From the NCBI GenBank assembly GCA_020741775.1, contig DYYG01000037.1, forward strand, positions 1 to 64,000: a stretch of DNA of 64,000 nt, written 5' to 3'. Shown piece after piece: positions 17,169 to 26,393 of this stretch (position 1 is the stretch's first letter; each line of letters opens with the position of its first letter). Under the pieces are notes generated by a model. It ran no database searches. It had not been told where the DNA came from and saw nothing but the letters and a program-made list of their open reading frames with translations. Made by a program: the position numbers and the translations under genes. This DNA is from Methylorubrum populi. GTDB taxonomy: Bacteria; Pseudomonadota; Alphaproteobacteria; Rhizobiales; Beijerinckiaceae.

Positions 17169-19514
17169 ATGGACTTCCATCGCCGCTTTACCGTGCTGAT
17201 GTGCACGCCCGCCTTCGATCCGGACGATCTGGAGGGGGCTCGGGTCAACCAGATCGTCGCGGCGGTGGAGCAGCGCGGCTTCGAGGTGGTGCGCGCCCGG
17301 CGCGTCGAGGACGCGGCCATCGCGGTGCAGACCGACTCGGCGGTCGGCTGCCTCGTGGTGGATTGGGGTAAGCGCGGCCTCGAGGGCAAGGCGGCCGCCC
17401 TCATCGACATGATGCGCAAGCGCGGCCTGGAGATGCCGATCGTCATCATGGTCCGCCGCAAGCGGCTGGAGGACATTCCCGTCGAGCTGCTCGACTTCAT
17501 CGACGGCTACATCTTCCTCGCCGAGGAGACGCCCGAATTCATCGCCCGCAACCTCGTCTCCCGCGTGACGCAATATGCCGACACGCTGAAGACGCCGTTC
17601 TTCGGCGCGCTGGTCGATTACGCCGAGGAGGGCAACCAGCTCTGGACCTGCCCCGGCCATAACGGCGGCATCTTCTATAACCGCTCGCCGATCGGCCGGA
17701 TCTTCGTCGAGCATCTCGGCGAGGCGATCTTCCGTGACGACCTCGACAATTCGGTGCTCGATCTCGGCGACCTTCTGACCCACGAGGGCCCGGCGCTGAA
17801 GGCGCAGAAGGAAGCGGCGAAAATCTTCGGGGCGGAGAAAACCTACTTCGTCCTCAACGGCACCTCGGCCTCCAACAAGATCGTGCTGTCCTCGCTGGTG
17901 GCCGAAGACGACCTCGTTCTGTTCGACCGCAACAACCACAAGGCGGCGCATCATGGCGCGCTGTTCCTCGGCGGCGGCATCCCGATCTTCCTGGAAACCG
18001 ACCGCAACGCCTTCGGCCTGATCGGCCCGATCTATCACGAGGCCCTCGACGAGGAGCGCATCCGCGAGAAGATCCGCATCAACCCGCTGGTGAAGGACAA
18101 GGAGGCGTGGCGCAAGGAGCGCCCGTTCCGCTGCGCCGTCATCGAGCAATGCACCTATGACGGCACGATCTACGACGCGCAGACCATTGTCGAGAAGATC
18201 GGCCACCTCTGCGACTACATCCTGTTCGATGAGGCCTGGGCGGGCTTCATGAAGTTCCACCCGCTCTATGTCCGCCGCTTCGCCATGGGCATCACCGGGC
18301 TCGACGACACCTCCCCCGGCATTGTCGCGACGCAATCGACCCACAAGCAGCTCGCGAGCTTCAGCCAAGCCTCGCAGATCCACACCAAGGACGGGCATCT
18401 GCGCGGCCAGACCCGCCGGGTCGAGCACAAGCGCCTCAACGAGAGCTTCCTCGTCCACGCCTCGACCTCGCCGTTCTACCCGCTCTTCGCCTCGCTCGAT
18501 GTCGGCGCGCAGATGATGAAGGGCCGCTCCGGCGTGGTGCTGTGGGACGACACGATCCGCCTCGGCATCGAGTGGCGCAAGAAGGCCCGCGCCATCCGTA
18601 AGGAGTTCGAGGAGCGCGAGACCGATCCGAAGCGGCGCTGGTTCTTCGATCCCTTCGTGCCCGACATGGTGACCGGACCCGATGGCAACGAGACGCCCTG
18701 GGAAGCGGTCCCGACCGATCTCCTGGCCTCCGACGCCCGCTACTGGGAATTGACGCCGGGCGCCGCGTGGCACGGCTTCACCCATGTGGCGCCGGGCTTC
18801 GCCATCACCGATCCCAACAAGCTCACCGTGCTCACCCCCGGCTTCGACCGGAAAACCGGCGAATATGCCGAGCATGGCGTGCCGGCGCCCATCGTCGCGC
18901 AGTATCTGCGCGAGAACCGGATCGTGCCGGAGAAGAACGACCTCAATTCGCTGCTCTTCCTGCTGACACCCGGTGTCGAATCGTCGAAGGCTGGCACGCT
19001 GATCTCCGGCCTCGTCGCCTTCAAGCGGCTGCACGACGACAACGTGCCGCTGGAGGAGGCGATGCCGGAATTCGTCGCCCGGCGGCCCAATCGCTACCGT
19101 GGCGTCGGCCTGCGCGATCTCTGCGCCGACTATCACGCCTTCCACCGCGAATCGGGCACCTCGGCGCTGCAGCGCAAGCAGTTCATGCCCGAGCATCTGC
19201 CCGAGATGGTGATGCCCCCGAAGGCGGCGGCGCAGATGCTGACCCGCAACAAGGTCGATTACGTGCCGATCGCGGAGGCCGAGGGCCGGATCGCCACCAC
19301 CCTGATGCTGGTCTATCCGCCGGGCATCGGCACGGTGCTGCCGGGTGAGCGGCTCGACGAGCGGGCCAAGCCGATGCTCGACTATTTCAAGATGTTCGAG
19401 GCGGCCGCCAACCTGTTCCCCGGCTTCGAGGCGGAGATCCAGGGCGTCTACCGTGAGACCGAGGCGGACGGCCGCATCCGCTTCCACACCTACGTCCTGC
19501 GCGAGGGGGCCTGA
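17169..19514 (+). CDS. Orn/Lys/Arg decarboxylase (PLP fold-type I)
   Basis: A 781-residue basic-amino-acid decarboxylase. It removes CO2 from ornithine, lysine or arginine to give a polyamine or diamine. Residues 1-140 form a receiver-like wing domain. The PLP core has Lys393 in TQSTHKQLASFSQ as the Schiff-base lysine, FDEAWAG (354-360) as the cofactor aspartate block, and TCPGHNGG (160-167). A C-terminal domain completes the family length (about 710-780). Which substrate it uses cannot be assigned. The gene overlaps its acetyltransferase neighbour by one base. Confidence 0.88.
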   Translation: MDFHRRFTVLMCTPAFDPDDLEGARVNQIVAAVEQRGFEVVRARRVEDAAIAVQTDSAVGCLVVDWGKRGLEGKAAALIDMMRKRGLEMPIVIMVRRKRLEDIPVELLDFIDGYIFLAEETPEFIARNLVSRVTQYADTLKTPFFGALVDYAEEGNQLWTCPGHNGGIFYNRSPIGRIFVEHLGEAIFRDDLDNSVLDLGDLLTHEGPALKAQKEAAKIFGAEKTYFVLNGTSASNKIVLSSLVAEDDLVLFDRNNHKAAHHGALFLGGGIPIFLETDRNAFGLIGPIYHEALDEERIREKIRINPLVKDKEAWRKERPFRCAVIEQCTYDGTIYDAQTIVEKIGHLCDYILFDEAWAGFMKFHPLYVRRFAMGITGLDDTSPGIVATQSTHKQLASFSQASQIHTKDGHLRGQTRRVEHKRLNESFLVHASTSPFYPLFASLDVGAQMMKGRSGVVLWDDTIRLGIEWRKKARAIRKEFEERETDPKRRWFFDPFVPDMVTGPDGNETPWEAVPTDLLASDARYWELTPGAAWHGFTHVAPGFAITDPNKLTVLTPGFDRKTGEYAEHGVPAPIVAQYLRENRIVPEKNDLNSLLFLLTPGVESSKAGTLISGLVAFKRLHDDNVPLEEAMPEFVARRPNRYRGVGLRDLCADYHAFHRESGTSALQRKQFMPEHLPEMVMPPKAAAQMLTRNKVDYVPIAEAEGRIATTLMLVYPPGIGTVLPGERLDERAKPMLDYFKMFEAAANLFPGFEAEIQGVYRETEADGRIRFHTYVLREGA

Positions 19515-20140
19515 TGGCGGAGGGCGCGGCGTCCGCCTCTCCGGTGATCGCCCCCGGCACGAACGTGGTGATCCGGCCGTCGTCGGATCTGGACGTGCCG
19601 GCGATGATCGCGATCTATGAGCGGCACATCCGCAAGGGGGTCGGCGACACGGGCGCTTTCGAGGAGGAGCGCCTGCTGCCCGACGATCTCAAGCGGCGGC
19701 GCAAGAACATGCGCAGCAAGCGCCTGCCCCATCTCGTGGCCGAGAGGGGCAGGGAGATCGCCGGCTATGCCTATGCCGTGCCGTTCCGGAAGCGTCCGGC
19801 CTATCGCTTCACCCTGAAGCACTCGATCTACGTGCATCCCGATCACCTCCATGCGGGGATCGGGCGCCGGCTGCTGCCGGCCCTGATCGAGGCCTGCGCC
19901 GCCGGCGGCTACCGGCAGATGATCGGCTATATCGACGCGAAGAACGAGGCCTCCCTGCGCCTGCACGAGGCCTGCGGCTTCACCCGCGTCGGCTATCTTC
20001 CGGCCATCGGCTACAAGTTCGGCCGCTGGAGCGACAGCGTCATCGTGCAATGTCCCCTCGGCACCGGATCGGACGATCAGCCCGCGTCCTGGCGCCGCTC
20101 GGAACGAGCGGAAACCCTGCCGTTTTCCTTCGGCTCCTGA
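19514..20140 (+). CDS. GNAT acetyltransferase, phosphinothricin-acetyltransferase-like
   Basis: A 208-residue acetyltransferase. The N-terminal IRPSSDLDVPAMIAIYERHI and the IYVHPDHLHAGIGRRLLPAL block are typical of the phosphinothricin/methionine-sulfoximine acetyltransferase branch, and KNEASLRLHEACGFTRVG is the standard C-terminal motif. It starts within the decarboxylase stop (TGATG), so the two are translationally coupled. That suggests it may act on an amine made by the decarboxylase or on a related amino acid; this is inference from position. The C-terminal 35 residues are unlike the family. Confidence 0.82.
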   Translation: MAEGAASASPVIAPGTNVVIRPSSDLDVPAMIAIYERHIRKGVGDTGAFEEERLLPDDLKRRRKNMRSKRLPHLVAERGREIAGYAYAVPFRKRPAYRFTLKHSIYVHPDHLHAGIGRRLLPALIEACAAGGYRQMIGYIDAKNEASLRLHEACGFTRVGYLPAIGYKFGRWSDSVIVQCPLGTGSDDQPASWRRSERAETLPFSFGS

Positions 20141-20170
20141 TGCCTGCGGCAGCGCCGCGGACAGCGAAAC

Positions 20171-20231
20171 GCGATGCGGGTCCCGGTCCGCTCCCGAACC
20201 CGAGGGCATCCGGGTTTCGCATCGCCTTTTT
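20171..20231 (+). terminator. Terminator of the decarboxylase-acetyltransferase operon
   Basis: GCGATGCG (20171-20178) pairs with CGCATCGC (20218-20225), enclosing an inner stem around CCCGAACCCG and CGGGTTT. CTTTTT follows at once. Confidence 0.7.
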
Positions 20232-20271
20232 CGAAAGCCGGGGGCTTCGTCTCGGATGATGATCGCGCCGA

Positions 20272-20850
20272 TCACGACAGATCGTGAAGCGCCTTGCCCA
20301 GCGGTGCGCTGACCGTGAAATCGGAGAAGGCGACGCTCAGGCCCGCGCGTTCCGGCGTGCAGCACATGGGGCCGACGCTGTAGGAGGGGGCTTCGGGAAA
20401 CGGGCACAGTCTCATCAGCGGCCAGTGCTTCCCGTCGGAGGACACCTGTAAACGCAGCACGCCGGCGGCGACGGTCGCTCGCAGCCAGAAATCCCCGGCG
20501 TCCTGACCGTAGGGAGCGGTCGCCCAATCGGATCGATCGATCGTCAGGACGCTGCTGATCATCGGGACACCGTCCGACACCTCGATCCCCGCCTTGACCC
20601 ACTCGCGCGACGAGAGCCGCACCATCAGTCCGGCTTGATCGTAGAGCTCCCGGTACTGGGCCCGAACCCGCACCTGCGCCGTGAAATCCCCGGCGGTTTT
20701 TGCCGCGAAGAAGTGGCCCGTGTCCCGGGTGAAGCCGTAATGCGTGTCCCGCCAAAAGTCCGTGGCCTTGTCGGTGACGACGTGAAGGTGACCGCCGTCC
20801 CTCCGCCAGCTGGCAGGTTCGTTGAGCCAAGTGCCGTCTTCGAAGTTCAT
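20272..20850 (-). CDS. DUF1349-domain protein
   Basis: A 192-residue protein of the DUF1349 family (concanavalin-like beta sandwich). The recognisable features are the opening NFEDGTWLNEP, the KTAGDFTAQVRVRAQYRELYDQAGLMVR block, and repeated beta strands ending SVAFSDFTVSAPLGKALHDL. Members are thought to bind carbohydrate or small ligands, but no reaction is established. The start at 20850 gives the family N-terminus with a GGCGGA ribosome-binding site; the frame is open well upstream, but that extension is arginine/aspartate-rich and unlike protein. It converges on the decarboxylase operon terminator. Confidence 0.82.
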   Translation of the reverse strand: MNFEDGTWLNEPASWRRDGGHLHVVTDKATDFWRDTHYGFTRDTGHFFAAKTAGDFTAQVRVRAQYRELYDQAGLMVRLSSREWVKAGIEVSDGVPMISSVLTIDRSDWATAPYGQDAGDFWLRATVAAGVLRLQVSSDGKHWPLMRLCPFPEAPSYSVGPMCCTPERAGLSVAFSDFTVSAPLGKALHDLS

Positions 20851-21117
20851 CGTTCCGCCCTGTCGTCTCGCCCGCGCGATCGATGCGTCCGCCCGCCTGG
20901 TAAGGCCATCGCTCCGATTCGGGAGGGTGGCCCGGACGGGGCGAAGCGTCTTTCCTGGGGCTTCGGTGCATCTTGCCTTGTCCGCGCCGGCTTTTTCGCG
21001 TGAAGGCTGCGGGAATCTTGCCGGCCGATGCACTAGATCGGTGGCAGAAGACCCTTCATCCCCAGGGCCGTCCGTTTTCCCGACCGGGCGGCACATGGTC
21101 CGTTTCGAGCTGCTCCC

Positions 21118-21801
21118 ATGACGATCCTCGCGCCCTCGATCCTCGCCGCCGATTTCTCCAGGCTCGGCGAGGAGACACGGGCGATCGCGCAAGCCGGTGC
21201 CGACTGGATCCATCTCGATGTGATGGACGGGCATTTCGTGCCCAATATCAGCTTCGGCCCCGCCGTGGTGAAGGCGCTGCGGCCCTGGACCGACAAGGTC
21301 TTCGACGTCCACCTGATGATCGCGCCGGCCGATCCCTATCTCACCGCCTTCGCCGAGGCCGGGGCGGATGCGATCACGGTGCATGTGGAGGCGGGTCCAC
21401 ATATCCACCGCTCGCTCCAGACGATCCGCGGGCTCGGCAAGCGCGCGGGCGTGGCGCTCAACCCCGGCACGCCGGCCGCCACCATCGAGCCTCTGCTCGA
21501 CATGGTCGACCTCGTCCTGGTGATGACCGTCAATCCCGGCTTCGGCGGCCAGAGTTTCATCCATTCGGCGCTGGAGACCATCTCCCGGGTCAAGGCGATG
21601 ACCGCCGGGCGGTCGATCGACATCTCGGTCGATGGCGGCATCACCCCGGAGACCGCCGGGCCGGCGGCGAAGGCCGGTGCCAACATCCTCGTCGCGGGCT
21701 CGGCGGCCTTCAAGGGAGGCGTGGCCCGGTATGAGACAAACATCGCGGCCATCCGTGAGGCGGCCGGCGCGGCCACCGGGCGGGACGGTGTGCGATGCTG
21801 A
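21118..21801 (+). CDS. rpe: Ribulose-phosphate 3-epimerase
   Basis: A 227-residue TIM-barrel enzyme interconverting ribulose 5-phosphate and xylulose 5-phosphate. Visible signatures are [34 protein letters not shown] (metal-binding histidine and aspartate), [13 protein letters not shown] and the phosphate-binding SVDGGI / VAGSAAF blocks. The last seven bases overlap the next gene, so both are probably translated together. It serves the pentose phosphate pathway and, if present, a Calvin-type cycle. Confidence 0.95.
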   Translation: MTILAPSILAADFSRLGEETRAIAQAGADWIHLDVMDGHFVPNISFGPAVVKALRPWTDKVFDVHLMIAPADPYLTAFAEAGADAITVHVEAGPHIHRSLQTIRGLGKRAGVALNPGTPAATIEPLLDMVDLVLVMTVNPGFGGQSFIHSALETISRVKAMTAGRSIDISVDGGITPETAGPAAKAGANILVAGSAAFKGGVARYETNIAAIREAAGAATGRDGVRC

Positions 21802-22556
21802 GGGCGCTGATCTTCGACGTCGACGGCACGCTCGCCGAGACCGAGGACCTCCATCGCCAGGGCTTCAACCGCGCTTTCCGGGCGCTCGGCCTGCCCTGGC
21901 ACTGGTCGCCGGAACTCTACGCCGAACTGCTCAAGGTGATGGGCGGCAAGGAGCGGCTGATCCACTACATCGAGCGCTTCCACGGCGAGGATGCGGAGGC
22001 GCTGAAGCGGCGGATGCCGGAGATCCACGACCTCAAGACGCGCTTTTACGGCGAACTCGCCCGCAGCGGCGGCCTCTCCCTGCGTCCTGGCGTGCGGCGT
22101 CTGGTCGAGCAGGCGCGGGCGGACGGCGTGCGGCTCGCGGTGGCGACCACCACCAGCCGGCCCAATATCGACCTCCTGCTCAAGCTGAATTTCCCTCAGG
22201 ACGCGCGGCCCTTCGACGTGATCGCGGCCGGCGACGAGGCGGCGCAGAAGAAGCCCGCCCCGGATATCTTTGCCCTGGCCGTCCACCGCCTCGGCATCGA
22301 CCCGTCCGAGGGGATCGCCTTCGAGGATTCCTCCGCCGGCATCCGCTCGGCCCTCGCCGCCGGCCTGCCGGTGCTCGCCACCCGCAGCCGCTACACCGGC
22401 AGCCACCGCCTCGACGGCGCCTTCTCCGCCGTCTCCGATCTCGGTGAGCCGGGGGCGCCTCACGATCACCTTCAGGGCTATGCCTGGCCCGACGGGATCG
22501 TCACCCTCGACGCCCTGCGCGCTTGGCATGCCGGGCACCTGCACGGGGCGGCCTGA
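21795..22556 (+). CDS. HAD-superfamily phosphatase, CbbY-like
   Basis: A 253-residue haloacid-dehalogenase phosphatase. Motif [12 protein letters not shown] (nucleophile Asp8, Asp10), a helical cap (about 16-90), motif [10 protein letters not shown], motif III lysine in [12 protein letters not shown], and motif [10 protein letters not shown] are all present. Overall it resembles CbbY, which dephosphorylates xylulose 1,5-bisphosphate, an inhibitory side product of RuBisCO. Coupling to rpe supports a sugar-phosphate role. Without a visible RuBisCO, the substrate stays uncertain. Confidence 0.85.
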   Translation: MLRALIFDVDGTLAETEDLHRQGFNRAFRALGLPWHWSPELYAELLKVMGGKERLIHYIERFHGEDAEALKRRMPEIHDLKTRFYGELARSGGLSLRPGVRRLVEQARADGVRLAVATTTSRPNIDLLLKLNFPQDARPFDVIAAGDEAAQKKPAPDIFALAVHRLGIDPSEGIAFEDSSAGIRSALAAGLPVLATRSRYTGSHRLDGAFSAVSDLGEPGAPHDHLQGYAWPDGIVTLDALRAWHAGHLHGAA

Positions 22557-22857
22557 GCGCCCGCATCTGGCGGACCGGGCCCCCTTCGACGATGCTTTCG
22601 GGAGGGCGAAGGCGAATGTCGTCCGATCGCCGCGCAAAATTCCATGAACCGTTTCCGGTCTGAACGGCCGGAACCCTCCGAGCCCTGATCGTGACCGTCC
22701 GGCGGCTTCCCAACCGGCCCCGGCGCGGTCTATCAGGGCGCCCGCCTTCCGCTCCGGGTCGCGGGTCCCGGAACGGCGCCGTGCCGGCCGCTCGCGGTCC
22801 GCGCGGGAGGCCGGGATCCTGCCGCGTCGACGTCACACCGCCGGACCGTGGAGCCTG
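22557..22857. other. Intergenic region before the OpgC-like gene
   Basis: In these 301 bp I see no gene. There is a loose inverted repeat around GTTTCCGG and CCGGAAC (about 22650-22675). The promoter of the envelope-glycan genes is probably here, but no clear box is visible. Confidence 0.4.
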
Positions 22858-23982
22858 ATGCGCGAGCCGAACGCGATCGATTTCTGGCGCGGCTTCGCGC
22901 TGGTGACGATTTTCATCAATCACATCCCCGGCAATTTTTTCGAGCGCTACACCTTCTCCCAGTACGGCATCTCGGACGCCGCCGAGCTGTTCGTGTTCCT
23001 GGCGGGCTGGTCGATCGGGCTCGCCACCCGTGGGCGCGACGGCAAGCCGGAGCCGCGCCTCATCACGGTGCTGCGGCTCCTGTCCCGCACCGTCGAGGTC
23101 TACCGGGCGCAGATCACGATCATGGCCCTGGCCCTGGCGATGATCGCGGGCTGCGCGCTCTATCTCGACAATCCGCTGATCCTCGAATGGCACAATGCCG
23201 GCGGCTTCTTCGCCGATCCGATCCAGACCATGGTCGGCGTCGTGGTGCTCACCCACCAGCTCGGCTACTTCAACATCCTACCGCTCTACGTGGTGCTGAT
23301 CGCCATCGCCCCCGCCGTGGTGCTGATCGGCCGGGTGAGCCGGGCGGCTCTGCTGGCGATGTCGCTCACGCTCTACGGGGCGAGCCTCGTCTTCGAGTGG
23401 AATTTTCCGTCCTGGCCCGGCGAGGGCGACTGGTTCTTCAACCCGCTCTGCTGGCAGCTCCTGCTCGTGCTGGGCTTCCTCGCCAACGAGGCGACGCGGG
23501 AATCCGAGCGGCTCCGGCGTCTGTGGCGGAGCCTGATGCCCCTCGGCGTGGTCATCGTCGCGGTCGGCGTCGTGCTCGCGGTGCTGGAATTGCGGCCGGA
23601 TCCGATGCTGGCACCGGAGCCGCGCTTGGTCTTCACCTTCGACAAGACCTATCTCTCGCCCGCCCGGCTGATCCATTTCTGCGGCATGGTGCTGGCTTTT
23701 CAGGGCGTCTACGTACTCCTCGCCCCGCGCCTGGGACCGCTTGCCCGTTTTCTGTCGGGTTTGGGGCGCAACTCGCTCGCGGTCTTCTCGATGGGATCGC
23801 TGTTGAGCCTCGCCGGACAGTTCGTGCGCTTCCAGACCGGTGGCGGTATCATCGTTGACGTTTCGGTCGTAGGGTCCGGCCTGTTCGCACTGGGTTTTAC
23901 CGCATGGTTCGTCGAATGGCGTTCCCGCAGGCCGCGGCCGGCACGCAAGGCGCCCGACGCCGCCTCGCCCTCCTCAGCCTGA
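22858..23982 (+). CDS. opgC: OpgC-like membrane acyltransferase
   Basis: A 374-residue integral membrane protein with about ten hydrophobic helices. The opening NAIDFWRGFALVTIFINHIPG, the SQYGISDAAELFVFLAGW stretch and the overall layout match the OpgC family, which transfers succinyl or similar groups onto osmoregulated periplasmic glucans. The start has GTGGAG at good spacing. The C-terminal 20 residues are basic and cytosolic. The next gene begins inside its 3' end, and the neighbours (SGNH hydrolase, flippase) support a role in modifying a surface glycan. The acyl group and target are unknown. Confidence 0.82.
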   Translation: MREPNAIDFWRGFALVTIFINHIPGNFFERYTFSQYGISDAAELFVFLAGWSIGLATRGRDGKPEPRLITVLRLLSRTVEVYRAQITIMALALAMIAGCALYLDNPLILEWHNAGGFFADPIQTMVGVVVLTHQLGYFNILPLYVVLIAIAPAVVLIGRVSRAALLAMSLTLYGASLVFEWNFPSWPGEGDWFFNPLCWQLLLVLGFLANEATRESERLRRLWRSLMPLGVVIVAVGVVLAVLELRPDPMLAPEPRLVFTFDKTYLSPARLIHFCGMVLAFQGVYVLLAPRLGPLARFLSGLGRNSLAVFSMGSLLSLAGQFVRFQTGGGIIVDVSVVGSGLFALGFTAWFVEWRSRRPRPARKAPDAASPSSA

Positions 23983-24902
23983 GCCTTCTGGGCCTGAGCC
24001 TCCTGTCATCGGCGCCCGCCCGCGCCGAGGTGCCGGCTCCCCCGGCCGCTTCGGCCCCCGCCGAGGCTGTCGATCAGAGCCTGTCGCCGGAATGCCGGGT
24101 GCCGGGCTCCAAGCTTTACACCCTGGCCCGGCTCAAGGCGGTCAAGGCGGCGCTCAAGGAGAAGCGGCCGGTCCGCGTGCTCTCGATCGGCTCCTCCTCC
24201 GCCGGGCTCGGCGCCTCGGCGAGCTATCCCGTCAAGCTGGAGAACGCGCTGGAACAGGCGCTGCCCGACGTCCAGGTCGATGTCGAGGCCCGCGGCCTGC
24301 CGGGCGAGGTGGCGAGCGGGGCGGGCGAGCGACTTCGCTCCATGGTCGCCGAGGTGGAGCCGGATCTCGTGGTCTGGCAGGTCGGCACCAACGATGCCCT
24401 GGCCCGGGTCGATATCGAGGCGTTCGGCGAGGCGCTGGAGGACTCGGTGAAGTGGGTGAAATCCCACGACATCGACATCGTTCTGATCGATCCGGTCTTC
24501 ACGGAGCGGCTCGCCGAGGACGCCTATTACACCGAGATGGTGCGCACGGTGCAGGATGTGGCCCGCCGGGAGGCCGTGCCCCTGGTCCACCGCTACGCGG
24601 CGATGCGCTATCTCTCGACTCGCGGCACGACCGAGGTCCACATGCTCGGCCGCCATTTCCGGCTCAACGATCTCGGCCTGCGCTGCATGGCCGAGCACGC
24701 CACGCGGGCGATCACCCTGTCGCTGCTCCAGCCGGACGCGGCCAAGCTGGATGCCTCCAAAACGGATGGATCCAAGGCTGACACTCCCAAGGCTGACGCT
24801 CCCAAGGCGGAGCCCAATCAGGCGGGGGCTCCGCCGCTCGATCCCGCCCAGACCGGCACGCCCGGTTCCGCCGAGAAGCCGGCGCCGCCCAAGCAGCCCT
24901 GA
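23904..24902 (+). CDS. Secreted SGNH/GDSL-family hydrolase
   Basis: A 332-residue protein with a basic N-region and signal peptide (about 20-42, ending APARA), then an SGNH domain. Block I reads VLSIGSSSAG (the catalytic serine lies in GSSS; the usual aspartate is replaced by serine), and block III reads WQVGTNDA. A late RHFRLNDLGLRCMAEH segment probably holds the acid-base pair. The tail (about 275-310) has a short repeat of roughly five residues (SKADT / PKADA / PKAEP). It overlaps opgC by 79 bp; a second ATG at 23916 would shorten the overlap. It probably removes or adds acyl groups on a periplasmic glycan. Confidence 0.75.
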   Translation: MVRRMAFPQAAAGTQGARRRLALLSLSLLGLSLLSSAPARAEVPAPPAASAPAEAVDQSLSPECRVPGSKLYTLARLKAVKAALKEKRPVRVLSIGSSSAGLGASASYPVKLENALEQALPDVQVDVEARGLPGEVASGAGERLRSMVAEVEPDLVVWQVGTNDALARVDIEAFGEALEDSVKWVKSHDIDIVLIDPVFTERLAEDAYYTEMVRTVQDVARREAVPLVHRYAAMRYLSTRGTTEVHMLGRHFRLNDLGLRCMAEHATRAITLSLLQPDAAKLDASKTDGSKADTPKADAPKAEPNQAGAPPLDPAQTGTPGSAEKPAPPKQP

Positions 24903-25025
24903 GGGCGATCCGCCGCCGCGACGCTGCTCCCATTCGTCCTTTAACCGGCCCGAAACGCCGCGCTTCTAAGGATTCCGGCGAGCGTCCCGGCCAATCCCGC
25001 CACCGGCGCCTTCGGAACGGCAGCC

Positions 25026-26393
25026 ATGGCAGCGGACAAGGCGATCGCGGCCACCTCTCCCCTCGATCCGATCCTGGCCCGTCTGCGGGCGGTGCGCTCG
25101 ACCGCCGCCGTCTCGGCGCTCGGTGTGTTTGCGATCCGCATCGCCGCGGCGGGCTTCGCCTATGGCGCGCAGGTCCTGATGGCGCGGATGATGGGCGGCA
25201 CCGAATACGGGATCTTCGCCACCGTCTGGGTCTGGATCGCGATCCTCGGCCATACCGCGACCTTCGGCCTCTCCCAGGGAGCGTGCCGCTTCCTGCCCGC
25301 CGACCAAGCGACCGGCCGGCTCGATACGATGCGCGGCTTCCTCCTCGGCGGCGCCCTGGCAAGCCTCGGCGGCGGGCTGGCCCTGTCCCTTGGCGGGCTC
25401 GCGGTCGCCCTCCTGCGGGACGGCCTGCTCGCCGGCCCCTACGGCACGCCGATCCTGGTGGCGGCCCTCGTCGTGCCGCTCTTCGCCTTCCAGGATTACT
25501 TGGAGGGGGTGGCGCGCAGCCAGGGCTGGCCGCTGCTGGCCATCGCGCCGCCCTACCTGCTGCGCCAGGGGCTGATCATGGTCACGATGGCCGGGGCCGT
25601 TCTGGGCGGCGCCCCGGCGGAGGCCTGGATCGCCATCGCCTGCACCCTGGCCGCGACCGGCCTCGCGGCGACGCTCCAGGCTACTCTGCTGCTGCTGCGC
25701 CTGCGGCGCCATCTCCCGGCGGGGCCGCGCCGCTACGCGTGGCGGCTCTGGCTCACGGCCTGCCTGCCGATCGCGGCGGGGGATCTCGCCGCGAGCGCCT
25801 TCGGCTTCGTCGATGTGGTGATCCTCGGCTTCCTCGTCCCGCCGGAGGCGGTCGGCCTCTACTTCGCCGCCACCCGCATCCAGCAATTCGTGGCCTTCGT
25901 GCATTATGCCGCCTCCGCCGCCACGGCGCAGCGCCTCGCGGCGGCGCGGGCGCGGGGCGACGAGGCCGGGCTCGCCGGATTGGTGCGGCAGCAGGCGCGC
26001 TGGACCTTTCTCGCCACGGCGGGAATCGGCCTCGCCATCCTGGCCGTCTCGCCCCTGCTGCTCGGCCTGTTCGGCGAAGGGTTTCGCGGCAGCCTGCCGG
26101 TGCTGGCGATCCTCGTTGCCGGCAGCGTGGCGGCGAGCCTGTTCGGCCCGGCCGAGGACGTGCTGACCATGCTCGGCGGCGAACGGCTCTGCGCCGGCAT
26201 CACCCTGGCGATGCTGGCGCTGGCCGCGCTCCTCTGCCTTGCCCTGGTGCCGTGGCTCGGCGTCTCCGGCGCGGCTGTCGCGGTCGCCGTCGCGGCCGTG
26301 CTGCGCGGGCTCGCAATGGCGCTCGGCGCCCGCGCCATCCACGGCCTCGCGACGCCGGTCGTCGATGTCTTTCCGCGGGGAGCCGCCCGATGA
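25026..26393 (+). CDS. Wzx/MATE-type polysaccharide flippase
   Basis: A 455-residue integral membrane protein with about 12-14 hydrophobic segments. The order is typical of lipopolysaccharide/exopolysaccharide flippases, which move lipid-linked oligosaccharides across the inner membrane. YGAQVLMARMMGGTEYGIFATVWVWI, in helices 1-2, is the common family opening (residues 41-66). The stop codon overlaps the next start (ATGA), so the two are translationally coupled. It follows the OpgC/SGNH pair by 123 bp on the same strand. Confidence 0.82.
   Translation: MAADKAIAATSPLDPILARLRAVRSTAAVSALGVFAIRIAAAGFAYGAQVLMARMMGGTEYGIFATVWVWIAILGHTATFGLSQGACRFLPADQATGRLDTMRGFLLGGALASLGGGLALSLGGLAVALLRDGLLAGPYGTPILVAALVVPLFAFQDYLEGVARSQGWPLLAIAPPYLLRQGLIMVTMAGAVLGGAPAEAWIAIACTLAATGLAATLQATLLLLRLRRHLPAGPRRYAWRLWLTACLPIAAGDLAASAFGFVDVVILGFLVPPEAVGLYFAATRIQQFVAFVHYAASAATAQRLAAARARGDEAGLAGLVRQQARWTFLATAGIGLAILAVSPLLLGLFGEGFRGSLPVLAILVAGSVAASLFGPAEDVLTMLGGERLCAGITLAMLALAALLCLALVPWLGVSGAAVAVAVAAVLRGLAMALGARAIHGLATPVVDVFPRGAAR

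Noticed and set aside
17073..19487. 804-residue minus-strand ORF opposite the decarboxylase
   Set aside because: It lacks a recognisable domain, whereas the plus-strand gene has all family motifs.
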